A stretch of DNA of 64,000 bases, taken from contig WOFQ01000001.1 of the NCBI GenBank assembly GCA_012184525.1, positions 2,418,001-2,482,000 on the forward strand. The letters run 5' to 3'. This document shows, piece after piece, positions 34,185 to 46,100 of this stretch. A model generated the notes under the pieces. It saw only the letters and a program-made list of their open reading frames with translations. It was not told the origin of the DNA and made no database searches. This DNA comes from Xenoacremonium recifei (lineage: Eukaryota > Ascomycota > Sordariomycetes > Hypocreales > Nectriaceae). A program made the position numbers and the translations under genes. Within the stretch, counting starts at the first letter, position 1; each line of letters opens with the position of its first letter.

Positions 34185-35103
34185 TCATTGAGCCTCGCTG
34201 TCCTTGGGTTTTTCGGCACTCTCCTCTTCCACCTTGTCTTTTCGCTTTTGAACAACCTCCCAGTTGTACACCCTTGCTATAGCTACCTCCATGGTCTGTT
34301 GCGTTGTTAGTGAGATCTCCTCCAATATGAACCTTTGACTGTGTCTGCCTACCGTAATTTGTTCTCGTAGAAAGTCCAGATCTTCTTCGCAGTTCGAAAG
34401 ACTCGTTTTCGCCGTCGTCAATTTGGTGTTTAGTAGCTCCTCAGCCTCGTCAACGGGATAAGACAGCATCACGTTCGCCTAGAGCCTTGTTAATTCGTGA
34501 TCCTCGGAGAGCAAAATCCGACGTACCCCCAGCCAGATAAAAACCTCTTCAGTGGGAGGGATATTTGCTTTCGCGTATAGTGTATCGTTCAACTCGAAGG
34601 TGGTCTCGATAGGCTCGGGTTCATCCTATGCAGTATGAGCATGACATGTGCCAATCCATCCCAGTCCAGTCTAACCTTGCGAAGCTTCAAGAACCGCACC
34701 GAGTCGAGAGTCTTCTGTATATCGGGGATCTTCTCCTTGAGTCCGGTCATGCGCCGTTGCAAGTTCATCTCCATGAACTGGTATTTCCTGCATCCGCTTG
34801 TCAGTCCCATCCGTATGCGATTGCTCTACCATGCCGTCGCGCCAACGGTTCCAGCTCCCCTGCAACTGTAGAGTTACTCACGAGATCATTTCCTGGAAGC
34901 TTCGCAGCGTCGGCTCGACATCGTCTCGAGTGGTGACGTAGTCCTCGACCTTATCGACGAACGGTGCGAAGGGGATTCCGCGAGGGTTGGTCGGGGTAGC
35001 ATCTTTGCTGCGTGTCGCAAGTCAGTATCTCTGCTTCCCAACCTATCGGAATGCCTCTGTGAGTGTCTTACCTTGCCCCCTTGCCTTTGTCTATCGTCGC
35101 CAT
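34185..35103 (-). CDS. PAC10: Prefoldin subunit 3 (Pac10/VBP1)
   Basis: Alpha-type prefoldin subunit that helps deliver nascent actin and tubulin to the CCT chaperonin (CCT6 is encoded further along the window). Six exons: 35103-35072, 35007-34882, 34787-34676, 34625-34527, 34478-34353, 34295-34185, giving 201 aa, the usual length. Recognisable blocks: NPRGIPFAPFVDKVEDYV, QRRMTGLKEKIPDIQKTL (N-terminal coiled coil), the hairpin segment ANIPPTEEVFIWLGANVML, and FLREQITTMEVAIARVYNW (C-terminal coiled coil). The last intron (57 nt, GTAGGC donor, CACTAAC branch) keeps the frame open if retained, but removal restores the family sequence. The acidic/Lys tail ends SEAQ. Confidence 0.93.
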
Positions 35104-35702
35104 GATTCCAGTGGTGCTCCCTTCTAGCACATGGTGTTTCGAAGCCCAGCAGCTGGGCTCAGGCAAGTGGGTTTTGCGACAGGTGCCATTTCGTCAGTGG
35201 GGTTTGGGGCTCACCGAGGTGAGGGGTGCTATTGGTGGGGCGTAGCTTCGGTGTAGGTCGTCTCGATATCGCATGCCTGGGCATTGAATGACCATCAGTT
35301 TGCTCAAACTGGACTTGAATCGCCCAGAGGTGAGATAAAGAGTCGCAAGCAAAAAGCAAAATCTATACAAGCTCAACCGTAATTTAGACCTTAGTCATCT
35401 CTTTATGTATACAAGAAAAGCGGCATTCCAAATGGTGCCCATTGTAAGTTGAATCTGGTATCTAACCAGGTACCAAAGCCCCTAAAACAGTGCAGAGACG
35501 TCCTCCTACATCATTAATAACCATGAATTGATAAACATCGCTATTCCATAACTACCTACCTGGTTTTGTCCGCGCCTGATTCAAGATCTCGCCCCTCCAG
35601 TTGGTTAATTTGTCGTATCCTCGTAATCATAGTACGACGCCCAAGCCAATGCACGAAAAGCATTCAATCCCTTAAAGAAACTTTCAATATACATGTCGGG
35701 CC
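35104..35702. promoter_or_regulatory. Intergenic region upstream of prefoldin 3
   Basis: About 600 nt between two minus-strand genes. No coding feature recognised. It carries the prefoldin promoter and the 3' flank of the VanZ-like gene. Confidence 0.45.
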
Positions 35703-36373
35703 TCAGTCCATTCGTTTTTTCCCTTCTCCCAAATCGCCCGTATCGGTAGACTTTCCAGCAGGGCCTGCGAGAGACGCCTCAGGCTCGTCATCTTCCCAGT
35801 TGTCCACCTCATTCTCATCCCAATTATCGACCTCCTCTTCCAAAGTCCTCGATCGATCCGGGGCGTCCGTAATTCCCACTTCATGGCCTTCGCCCAGTTC
35901 AATATCAGCCTCGTCTTCGCCGGGAACAGCGTCGTAGTGCTTGCGCTGCCGCCTCCGCTCAAGCATGCGCTTGTGGTACCAAGAGCAAAGACCAACGCCA
36001 ACCAAACTTCCGACGATGTTTGCGACAATATCGTAGATATCGAATTCGCGGCCGATGTTGAGGAAACTTTGCACAAACTCCGAACCTACACCCAACGACA
36101 GGGTGCAGACTACTAGCGTCATGTTCAACGTGCGTCGTCGGTTTGTATCCACGACCCAGTAGAAGACGACTGTGAGGAGGAAAAATGTAACCAGGTGCAA
36201 CACCTTATCGTTGACATATTGACCCAGTTGAAGAGTTGTCAGGCCAGCGTAAGCGGCGGCCAGGAGCAGAAGCAGGAAGACTCCTAGGAGAGGTTAGCGA
36301 CGTCACCTATGGGCAGGCAGCTGTTGGGGTGGACTTTGAGCCACACACCTGCAAATGGTAAGCGTATCCTCAT
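35703..36373 (-). CDS. VanZ-like integral membrane protein
   Basis: 201 aa, two exons: 36373-36349 (25 nt, MRIRLPFA) and 36283-35703. Four predicted TM helices in the first 125 residues carry the VanZ-family signatures: NDKVLHLVTFF, GVGSEFVQSF and DIVANIVGSLVG. The C-terminal 75 residues are cytoplasm-like and acidic, with a repeated VDNW motif (EEVDNWDENEVDNWEDDE). Bacterial VanZ is linked to teicoplanin resistance. The fungal members have no established function, so none is assigned. Head-to-head with argininosuccinate lyase. Confidence 0.85.
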
Positions 36374-36843
36374 GGTAGAATAGGGGTCTGTTGTGGTAGA
36401 TGAATAATGCAGAAACTAGGCAAACAGGATGAGGTTGGAGCTTTCTGCTTCAAGACGTTGATGGAATGGGTGGAAGCTGAGAGGCTGGAGCTGGACGGGA
36501 GGCTGGAGCTGCCAGGCTGAAGGTCGGAAAGAGTTAGCTGACGTAGCGAAGCTCAAGCCACGCCAACGCCTGCCGCTCCGACCACGTTGATGGGGTTGAC
36601 CCGAACTTATTCCGGTTGCAGCCCCTCAGCCCTATAAACTTTTCCTATGAGGCTATGACTGCGGGTGCTCTCGACTGACAGACCAACTTTAATTCCTTAA
36701 CATCATCGGCGTTGATGACTCACGCCCTTGATATCGAACCCAATTAATACGATTACGCGCCATATGCTCCATTGGCCTCATCGACCCCGTTGTACTCATC
36801 GGCCTTGAATGCCCAACGAACGTCACTCGCAAATACTTCCAAC
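36374..36843. promoter_or_regulatory. Bidirectional promoter, VanZ-like gene / argininosuccinate lyase
   Basis: The 470 bp between divergent start codons. Contains a Gcn4/CPC1-type element, listed separately, 122 nt from the lyase ATG. Confidence 0.5.
36715..36722 (+). promoter_or_regulatory. Gcn4/CPC1 (cross-pathway control) binding site
   Basis: ATGACTCA, containing the full TGACTCA core, at 122 nt upstream of the argininosuccinate lyase start. This is the known recognition sequence of Gcn4/CpcA bZIP activators, which induce arginine biosynthesis genes on amino-acid starvation. Position and neighbouring gene both fit. Confidence 0.75.
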
Positions 36844-38557
36844 ATGGCCGAGAACAAGGCGGACGCCCCGGCAGCTGGTATGCTCTGGGGGGGCAGGTTC
36901 ACAGGTTCGAATGTCTCGGGAAACAAGCTTCGGATACAGTATACTGACCTCACGGTGCGCAGGCGCGATTGATCCTCTCATGTATAAGTACAATGCCTCA
37001 ATCGGATACGACAAGACTCTTTACAAAGAAGATATCCTTGGATCGATTGCTTTTGCCAGGGCCAACTCGAAGGCTGGCATCATCAGCGAAGACGAATTTC
37101 AGGCGATTGAGCGTGGTTTGCTCGAAGTGATGGAAGAATGGAAGCAGGGAACTTTTGCTATCATGCCGAATGACGAAGATGTGAGAGGCCACTCAACTCT
37201 ACTCAACTTCTCGAGGCTAACACAATGGACCAGATTCATACGGCAAACGAACGTCGCTTAGGAGAGGTCATCGGCAAGGACATCGCGGGTAAGCTGCATA
37301 CGGGTCGCAGCCGCAACGAACAAGTTGTCTGTGATATGCGCATGTGGTTGCGTGATCGGATCCGCGAAATCGACAGCCAACTCGTTGCCTTCCTCAAGGT
37401 CATTATCACACGTGCCGAGTCTGAAATGTAAGCCTAGTCGCCTAGCCCCAAAAGGCGGTCCCCTGCTGACTGACTGACAACCTCAGCGACTACATCATGC
37501 CTGGATACACCCACCTCCAGCGCGCTCAGCCTGTTCGATGGGGGCAATGGCTGATGTCATATGCCGCTGCGTTCAAGCAGGATCTCGAGCGGTTACGCCA
37601 AGTTTTCGAAAGGGTCAATCTAAGTCCACTTGGTTGTGGCGCTTTAGCCGGCAATCCATTTCGAATCGACCGAGACATGATAGCTGAGGAGCTTGGTTTT
37701 GGCGGAATAACCTTGAACTCCATGAATACTTCGGCTGACCGCGATTTCCTAGTCGACTTCCTGGCCTGGAACTCGATTTTCACCAACCATGTCAGCAGGT
37801 GGGCTGAGGATCTCATCTTATATTCAACATCTGAGTTCGGTTTCGTGCGGCTGGCCGACGCCTATTGCACGGGCAGTTCTTTAATGCCCAACAAGAAAAA
37901 TAGCGATTCTCTTGAAGTAAATAACCCCCTTCCCCCCTCAACAAACTAGACTAACACGCACATAGTTGCTGCGCGGCAAGTCAGGGCGAGCTTTCGGTCA
38001 AATGGCAGGGATAATGATGGTGAGTCCTCATATTCACATCTCAGCTAGTTGCTTTCTTTGGGGATGACCAGGAGCGTATCAAGAGTAGCTACTAACTATT
38101 CACTCGGAAGACTCTGAAAGGCTTGCCATCTTGCTATAATAAAGATCTCCAGGAAGGGTGGGAGCCTATGCTGGATTCAGTTCAAACTGTGTCGGATAAT
38201 CTAGGCATAGCCAATGGGGTCATTGCTACCTTGACGGTGCGGCCAGAGCGGATGGAGGCTGCTCTGGACAAAACGATGCTAGCCACTGATATCGCAGAGT
38301 GGTTGGTGAGAAAGGGAGTTCCGTTCAGAGAGGCTCACCACATCTCTGGACGCGTCGTTGCACAGTCTGAAAAGCTGGAAATTTCGATGGACAAACTGAC
38401 CCTTGAACAACTGCAAGCCATTGATTCTCGGTTCACAGCAGACATTGTGGAGGCATTCGAATATGAAACGAGTGTCGAGGCGAAAGCGTCTAAAGGCGGT
38501 ACCAGTCGATCAAGCGTGCTGGAGCAGATCGAGGTACTCAGGGCTATGTTGGATTAG
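36844..38557 (+). CDS. ARG4: Argininosuccinate lyase
   Basis: Cleaves argininosuccinate to arginine and fumarate, the last step of arginine biosynthesis. Six exons: 36844-36904, 36963-37180, 37234-37427, 37487-37916, 37966-38019, 38111-38557. The start MAENKADAPAAGMLWGG is the only in-frame ATG before the conserved MLWGGRFTG. Family motifs are intact: HTGRSRNEQV, HLQRAQPVRWGQW, the fumarase/ASL signature GSSLMPNKKNSD (catalytic Ser loop) and REAHHISGRVV. Intron 1 uses a GTTCGA donor, weaker than the others, but it is needed to join RFTG to AIDPLMYKYN. Length (about 467 aa) is normal. The enzyme is expected to be a cytosolic homotetramer. Regulation by cross-pathway control is suggested by the upstream TGACTCA. 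Confidence 0.95.
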
Positions 38558-40065
38558 AGGTTTGATAGCCTAGTGCAGGATGCGGCCGAAGCAAGGGAAT
38601 CCAGAACGAACATCACGAATGGCACGCTTTATTTTGTGGAAAACCCATATGATTGAAGAGCGACGCTCTTGTATGAACAAAAAGGTTCTAAAATAACATA
38701 AGATCATTAGAGAAACTCGAACAGGACAACTGCCGGGCGAGCCGGACTTGGGAGGGGTCGATGTCGATCAATGAATGGTTAATCTGAAAGGCATCTTCCT
38801 ATGAATAGTTAGGTTCTTGAGAATCGGCAGTTCAGACGCCGACTTGCTGCCGATAGAAATAAAATCGCAAGAGACATCGCAAGGGTATATGAGAAGATAG
38901 TACCCAACTGACTCTCCGCTTTACTTATCTCTCTGCGGCGACCTCTATGCAGCTTTAGGCCCCTAGTACACTTATCAATCGTAAGCAAGTTCTGTAGACA
39001 GAGTAATTTTTATTGCGGGATATAGCCAATGACAGGAATAAGCGAATTTAGTGGCGATTTGTCTGGGGGAATCTCTCTATGCATAGTATGATGGAATCGG
39101 CGTCTATGGGAAACTACTCATCTATGGACTCGCCATTATGGTTGCTGCTGTGGTCCTTTTTGCCGGGTTTATAGTCCGCGTTGGGATTGTTAGTCTTGGT
39201 GGCCTTGGTGGCCTTGGTGATGCCCGACTAACTAGGCCATGACCCCGGCCTCTTAGTTTTCGAGATAGACTATCGAGTAATCTACCGATTGTCTCTATTG
39301 CGCGCTATCTATGTTCCATCATGTAAAGCTCAGAGGTGTTGTGCTTGGGGGTTGTTTAGAGTTGAGCAGGTTTTAGGGTAGATCCCACTTATAAAAAATT
39401 TCCACGGATTGCTCGGAACTGAAGTTGCTATAGCTTGACATATCTCGCGATTCGGGATAGGGTAGCTTCTGTTGTGAGGCGGGGCAATGATACGAAAACG
39501 CAAGTCCGATGCGAAAACCACCCTGCCTCCGACCGCCGAACAATCTTGCATTTCCCGTGTTCCATCATCCAGTCATGTCAGTCTCTTAGCGAGGCGACGA
39601 CCTACCAGAGCCGTCTTGTCCGTTGTAACCATCCCATCCCGTCGCCGAATGGGGCTTGTCCTCCCTCTCTGCCCCATCTTTCGTGCTTGCAGGAGCCTCA
39701 GGCTCGGCTCCCAGTTCTCCGATACCCGAGGTGTTGATAACAATTCCAGCATTTGACAACACTCGAGCTCATCAAGCGCACCTGACACGGCCTTTGAGCA
39801 TCCCGTAAGTCACGTCCAAAGAGTGCATTGGGTTTGCCAGACCGCCCAACGCTGATATCTCGACGCCTCAAGGCGAGGCAGCCCGGTGTTCCCGTTGGCT
39901 CCGCGCCCAGAGGGCTTCGCTGACCCCGGGACGACACCAAAGCTCAAGGGAGGGCTTCAAAGACGCCGTTTTTGCCCTACCTGTCTTCGACTGGATCTCT
40001 GGGCAGCTCGTTGACGGCAAAATAAATCTGAAAAAAGACGCCATCTCACTGGATGGTACAAGTCA
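38558..40065. other. Intergenic region, no gene recognised
   Basis: About 1.5 kb between argininosuccinate lyase and the zinc-cluster factor. A short GGCCTTGGT direct repeat occurs at about 39199-39220. Open frames at 39435-39940 on both strands are short and domain-free. Probably holds the transcription factor's promoter. Confidence 0.5.
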
Positions 40066-41506
40066 ATGACTCGGCCGTCGCCAACCCGCGAGAGCCCGGA
40101 TGCCAGTCGGGTCGCCAAGCTTGCACGGAGACCGCACCGCAAGTCCAGAAACGGCTGTTTTAATTGCAAGAGACGCAAAGTCAAGGTCAAATTCCCGGAA
40201 ACCGAAAGATCCGACGCAGACCTGGACTAACTGTTGCTTCTAGTGCGATGAGGTGAAGCCGGCTTGTGCGAACTGCATCCGCTTCGGTATACCATGCGAC
40301 TTTGCACCGCACCCTGCCCCCGGGGCCCCGGTGGCATTGCAAGCACCTGAAAACACCCCTATTCAAGCAGGGGAGCCATCTGCGCTTGCACGGAGAGGCC
40401 CTGGTCGCCCTCGAAAGGACTGGGCTGCCCTGGCACGGGCTACTCCACAGACTGTCGAGCTCAACATCCCCTCCCCGCCTTCAGCTGTGACTGCAACTGC
40501 ACCAGCAGTAGTCTCATCCTCCAGTGTCGAGATCCAACATTGCAACCTGAATGTTGATGATGCGGAGCTGCTCCTCCACTATGTGGCAGCCACTGCAAGA
40601 ACACTTACAGACTCGGACGATGCCCACGACGGCCTGGTCCAATTTTGGTCTTACAACGTTCCAAAAATCGGTATCTCCTACCATTTTGTTCTTCATCTGA
40701 TCAACGCGTTAGCTGGATATCATTTGGCCTTTTCAGAAACCAGCGAGGATGGCCCTGCACGGCATTTGTCTCTTGCCGAGCATCATGCCTCCGTCGGCTT
40801 CAACGAAGTCAGCAGAGTGCTCCCCACACTGAACAGGGCGAACTGTGGCGCCTTATATGTATCGGCGATGATGATATGCTACTGCACTTTTGCTGCAGGA
40901 CCAAAAAGCGAGAAAGACCTACTCGTATGTGACCTCCGCGACGGAGCGCCTCAACGGTTTCTGCCATCGATTCATGGTGTGCGATTTATTAGACAAACAT
41001 TTGAGCCGGCAGCCCTCTTCACAGGGTTGATGGCACCATTTGGAGGTACCGAGGCAAGGGGATCCCCAGATCACCGACCGTCGTATTTGCGAGATGGGTT
41101 CTCTCGAGTTGACTGGCTGGGGCAGCTCGATTCTCTCCAGAAATGGATCGCGTCCCACGAGAGTCCAGACACAATCATTTATTCCAGATCTCTCAAATCC
41201 CTCTCTGACGTATACGAGGCAACATATGGCGACGAAACAGGATCTTATTCTGGATCATCAAGCAGCCAATCTATTTTTGGTTGGCTCTATCGCATGCAGG
41301 ACCCGTTTGTGGCTTGTCTCCGCCGCGAAGAGCCATTGGCGCTTATAATACTGGCTCACTATGCGCCTCTCCTGAAAACTCTGAAGAAATTCTGGTTCGT
41401 TCACGGCTGGACCGAGCATCTTCTCCGGACTATAGGAGACATGATCCGCCCTGAACTGGATGATTGGTTGCACTGGCCTCGAGAAATATCTCAAAGGATC
41501 ATCTGA
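40066..41506 (+). CDS. Zn2Cys6 transcription factor with adjacent AT-hook-like motif
   Basis: Fungal zinc-cluster regulator, 460 aa. Exons: 40066-40185 and 40244-41506; the 58-nt intron splits the zinc cluster. The DNA-binding domain has Cys at residues 31, 34, 41, 48, 51 and 58 (spacing 2-6-6-2-6), within basic flanks (RPHRKSRNGCFNC, KRRKVKCDE). Residues about 88-99 (RRGPGRPRKDW) contain a GRP core like an AT-hook. The rest has helical segments resembling the middle region of fungal transcription factors of the Upc2/sterol-uptake-control style, but this is weak. Regulatory target unknown. No enzyme cluster adjoins it. The 1.5-kb flanks on both sides are gene-free. Confidence 0.87.
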
Positions 41507-43172
41507 GCCCCTGATATAGAAATGGTTGAAACGAAGGCATGAATGATCAAATGAATCACTTGAAACGCTCATGAAAGCTGCAGATGTTTTCACGCGCCGT
41601 GGAAGAGATATACAAATGCATATTGGCTAGGCTTTGTGGCGGAGGATTGTATTTCTGGATAATCTCCCCCCTCCAGGCCGGTGTTTTTGCAGGAAATAGA
41701 CGCTAGCTGGCGCCAGTTACTCGAATTTCGGATACCATTGAATGCGGAGATGATTTTATTCGGCCGGAAAAGCGTTTCAAACTGCACAGAGGTATTGCTC
41801 TGTGAATTGTGTGGTGAAGGTTCGGCGGAGGGCGAATTGAGTTGAATGACTGGATCTGCAAACCTGAAGAGGAATTACAGTTATACTGACGGAATAGGAG
41901 ACGCAGTGGCATGATTTTGGCTTGGGATCAGGCATGGGCGTTTTGGGCTTGGCCCACAGCAAGATCGACCCCAATACGAAGTATGTGATTGCATGGTCGG
42001 TGGTGGCGAAGAAGAAGCCCACACGGGCAAGGCTGGTCTGGATCGATGACCGAGCTCTGATCTACTCAATAAGTGAGTTGAAAGGACAAAATGGTGATAT
42101 GGTCTGCGCAACGGACAAACGAAGGGTGTGAAGGAGACGTCTCGTTGACGAGAGAAAGAGGACTACTTTCAACAGTAGTAAGGAGTGGATCGAAACAAAA
42201 CTTCCAACTTTTCCATTAAAGCCTGCCTCTCATTTGACTTATACTGGTGCGTATCCTCGGTCCGAGGCGTGTACAAAGCCAGACTTCTCTGCGCGACTAG
42301 TCTGTCCCTGAGGTGGCCGATGGTCCGAAAATCAAGCTGGATACGAAAACCTCCCCACCTTGATCTGGGGCGATCTCGCCAGGGGAACTCTCGCCTCCAA
42401 CTTTAATTCCACGTGTGATTTGCAAATGATGCACCAATAGGGACAAAAAAACCAACTTAGCTCTTTAAGCCAGGCGATAGAGTGGATTATGAGATCTGAT
42501 CCCCAAAATGGAGCTCATGGCGGGACAGAGCGGTGAATCCCGAAGCACAACTCGGACCATCGGGATCAGTTGTATTTTCGGAACTCGGTTCCGAACCCTG
42601 AAGCAACGAGCAACTCCAGATGCTGCAGACTGGTAGGAGGTTTGCCATGTAAATAGATACCCATGAATCCCCACTATATCGTTTGATCCGCCCAGGATAG
42701 ATTTTTGTATTTTTGTGTTTATCTAGTCTCTTGGATACAATGGATTTCGATCGGGATGTTCGTGGATTGTGGGCAATGCAACGGTCTAGATCTTTAAGTG
42801 AAGCCAGCATGTGTTTGAGAAACGAAACAAAGCAACGAAATCGGAAGATTGAATGCTCACCGAAGTGTAAAAAAAATGGCCGTGGAGAGGTGCTCTGAGT
42901 CTTGCCGTGACTCTTCTCGGTAAATTGCCGGTTAAATGACAGAGTGGCATGACATAATTCGCCGTGGTGCGCGGGCACTGAGCTGGAAGCTTCAGGAAAC
43001 AACTTGAGGTGTGGTTTGTTCACTCTCTCGACTTGCTCAATCTTTTCCTCTTCAAAAGTATTGTGCCGGTAGCGCTATCCTTCCTCCCGACACATTCCTC
43101 AGCTATCGAAGGACGGTCATTCTCACACTTTTCACCCTCCCCGCTCCTAGAGCTTGACTCTGGTGGGGTTGT
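41507..43172. other. Intergenic region, no gene recognised
   Basis: About 1.7 kb between the zinc-cluster factor and SKI3. An 81-codon minus-strand frame at 41777-42022 and a 178-codon one at 42487-43023 (GTG start) show no family features. The last few hundred bases should be the SKI3 promoter. Confidence 0.5.
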
Positions 43173-46100
43173 ATGAGCGTCATGTCGGGCTCGAAGGCTA
43201 TCCTCAAAGGCATCAACGATGCTATCCGGCAGCAAAAGTTCGACGATGCTATTCAACAAGCCCAGAGTTTCTTGAGTAAAGAGCCCAAGAACTATCAAGG
43301 GTATGTTGATCACAGAACCAAACAATGCATCCGCTCACCATCCGTCCTATAGGCATATATTTTTGGCATTTGCCTTGGACAAAAAGGGCAACCTCGATGA
43401 GGCTGAGAGGATATATCAGTCGGCCACTTGGATCCGACCGCAAGAATCTCAAGCATGGCAAGGACTGATCAAAATTTTCGAGAAGCAGAGCTCTAAGAAA
43501 CTCAACGAGTATCAGCAAGCCGTTGTGAATCTTGCCCAGATTTACCGAGATGCAGATGACATGTACAAATGTCAAGATGTCGCCGACAAGTTCATTGACT
43601 TTGCAAGGGTTAACGGAGATTCTTTGCAATATGCTGATGCACTTTGGATTAGAACCCCGGAGAGCCCTCTTTACCCCATTCTTGAGGGCCGGTTCCCTCA
43701 TCCAGCGAAGACGTATGAGAGCATTGCGCACATAATTGAAACCTTTGAGAAGAAGCGAATCAACACCCTAGTTGGTGAGCGCCGAACAAGACTTGGGGCG
43801 AAGCTCAGCGAAGTCACCTTGGAGGTCAAGCGAGAGGTCTATAACCAGAGCAAGCTGCCGCACATTTATCATCAACTCATTAATTGGACAAACGACGACG
43901 AACTAAGACGCACCTACGAGGAGAAACTCATCCAACTTTCCTACGAACATCTGCTCGTTGCTCCATCTGGCTCGGAAAAAGACACACTTCGAGAAAAAGT
44001 CCTCGAGCTTGCAAACGGCATGCTTGCGATCAAACACCCCTTCAAACTAGCGTGGGATATCGCGATAGATTGGCAGGACAACAAGGAACTTGAACAATGG
44101 GACATCGACGTATTGCAAAACTATTGTCGCTTCTTCCCAGAGAGCGATCTGTGCAAAGTCATCACCAGCTTCTTGACTAGCCCTGTATCCCCCTTTCCTT
44201 CCCCGAAGCAACTACAAGCAGCAGAAGCGACAGATAATACCTCCAATGACAGCGATGATGACGATGAAGGCGGCGTGCCTACATTAGTGGTTCCGTTGAC
44301 AGACGAGGATCGTCTGATCATGATGACGGAAGGCATTACAACCACAGACTCAAACCTCGCCTATCGGATGGTCGGACAATACTTCCTACATGTCGGGGAA
44401 TACGAGACGACAGTTGAACTCATGCGGAAAGCAGCGGTTCATACAGCGCGGCAAAGAAACAAAACTGGAATGTCATTCCAGAACACGGAAGATGCGCATC
44501 TATTGTGTCTCGGCACCGCTCTCGTATATTACCAGTCACCAAGACATCACCAAGAAGCTAAGGAGCTCTTTGACAAAGTTCTGGAGCATGACACTACTTC
44601 GACTCCGGCGTTGATAGGCGTCGGGCTCGTATTTGAGGAAGAAGAAGAATACGACCAGGCCATAGATTTCCTGACTAGAGCCCTGCAGAGAGACGACACC
44701 AATGTTCGCGTCAAGTCAGAAGCGGCATGGGTCAAAGCTTTGAAAGGGGACTGGCAACTTGCCAAGGACGAACTGCAGGAATGTCTGTCAGCCCTCTTAG
44801 AACAGAAGTCTCCATCTAAAGACCTGTTGGCTGATACTCAATACCGACTCGGTGTCTGTATATGGAATCTGGATGCGAGCCAAGCCGCGCGCAAGCAAAG
44901 GAAGGGCGAGTCCGCTTATGCATACTGGTTGAACGCATTAAACAGCAATCTTAACCACGCTCCAACATATAGCAGCCTCGGTGTTTTCTACGCTGATTAC
45001 GCAAAAGATAAAAAGAGAGCTCGACGCTGCTTTCAGAAAGCCCTTGAGCTGTCAGCTGCCGAAGTGGTTGCAGCCGAACGGCTGGCTCGTTCTTTTGCCG
45101 ACGATGGAGATTGGGATCGAGTTGAACTGGTAGCCCAACGGGTCGTCGATTCTGGAAAAGTGAAGCCGCCTCCTGGATCAAAGAGGAAAGGCATTAGCTG
45201 GCCCTTTGCTGCACTGGGGGTAGCCGAGCTCAATAAGCAGGCTTTTCACAAAGCCATCGTATCGTTCCAAGCAGCTCTGCGCCTCTCACCCGAAGACTAC
45301 CACTCATGGGTCGGCCTCGGGGAGAGCTACCACAGCTCTGGTCGCTTTATTGCTGCCACAAAAGCGATCCTCAATGCTCAGAAGTTGGAGGAATCTGTCG
45401 ATGTGGATATTTCTACCGACACGTGGTTCACAAAGTACATGCTTGCCAACATTAAACGGGAACTGGGCGATTTCGATGAAGCGATTGAGCTATACGAAGC
45501 CGTCATGAAGACACATCCCGACGAAGAAGGCGTCGTGATATCTCTCATGCAAACAAGGGTGGATAACGCCCTCACTTCGGTTGAAAAGGGTCACTTTGGC
45601 AAAGCGGTGCAGCTTGCCATTGACACTATAAACTTTGCTGTCACCATCAGCGGCAACGTTTTATCAACGTTCAACTTTTGGAAAGCCGTTGCCGATGCTT
45701 GTTCTGTATTCTCTTCAGTGCAAGACCGCAAGGCCGATTTTCCAACACAATCAATCATGACCTTGCTCGAGAGCAGTTCAAGAGAGGCCTACGACCTTCT
45801 TGCTGATATTGACAAAGTGGGAACTGATGTGGTGTTTGCGAAGGGGCTCTACTCAAACGACGAACAACCCGGAATTGACATCACTCGCTGTATCCATGCC
45901 AACATTCTGTGTCATAAACAGGCCATTCATATCTCAGCCGCCGACATTCACGCCCAGGCAGTTGCGTACTACAATCTTGGATGGGCTGAGCATCGTGCCC
46001 ACATCTGCCTGCCGTCTGATCTCCGCAAGAAGTCCAGCAGATACATCAAAGCTGCTGTCAGGGCTTTCAAACGAGCTATCGAGCTCGAAGCCGGAAATTC

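Noticed and set aside
36772..36843. N-terminal extension of argininosuccinate lyase (LASSTPLYSSALN...) resembling a mitochondrial presequence
   Set aside because: The codon at 36772 is TTG and no in-frame ATG exists further upstream, so the first usable start is 36844.
41777..42022. 81-codon minus-strand frame with a hydrophobic start (TDHAITYFVLGSILLW)
   Set aside because: A possible short TM protein, but there is no family match that I know and no splice-supported extension; too weak to call.
42487..43023. 178-codon minus-strand open frame upstream of SKI3
   Set aside because: It begins with GTG, has no recognisable domain and lies in the probable SKI3 promoter.
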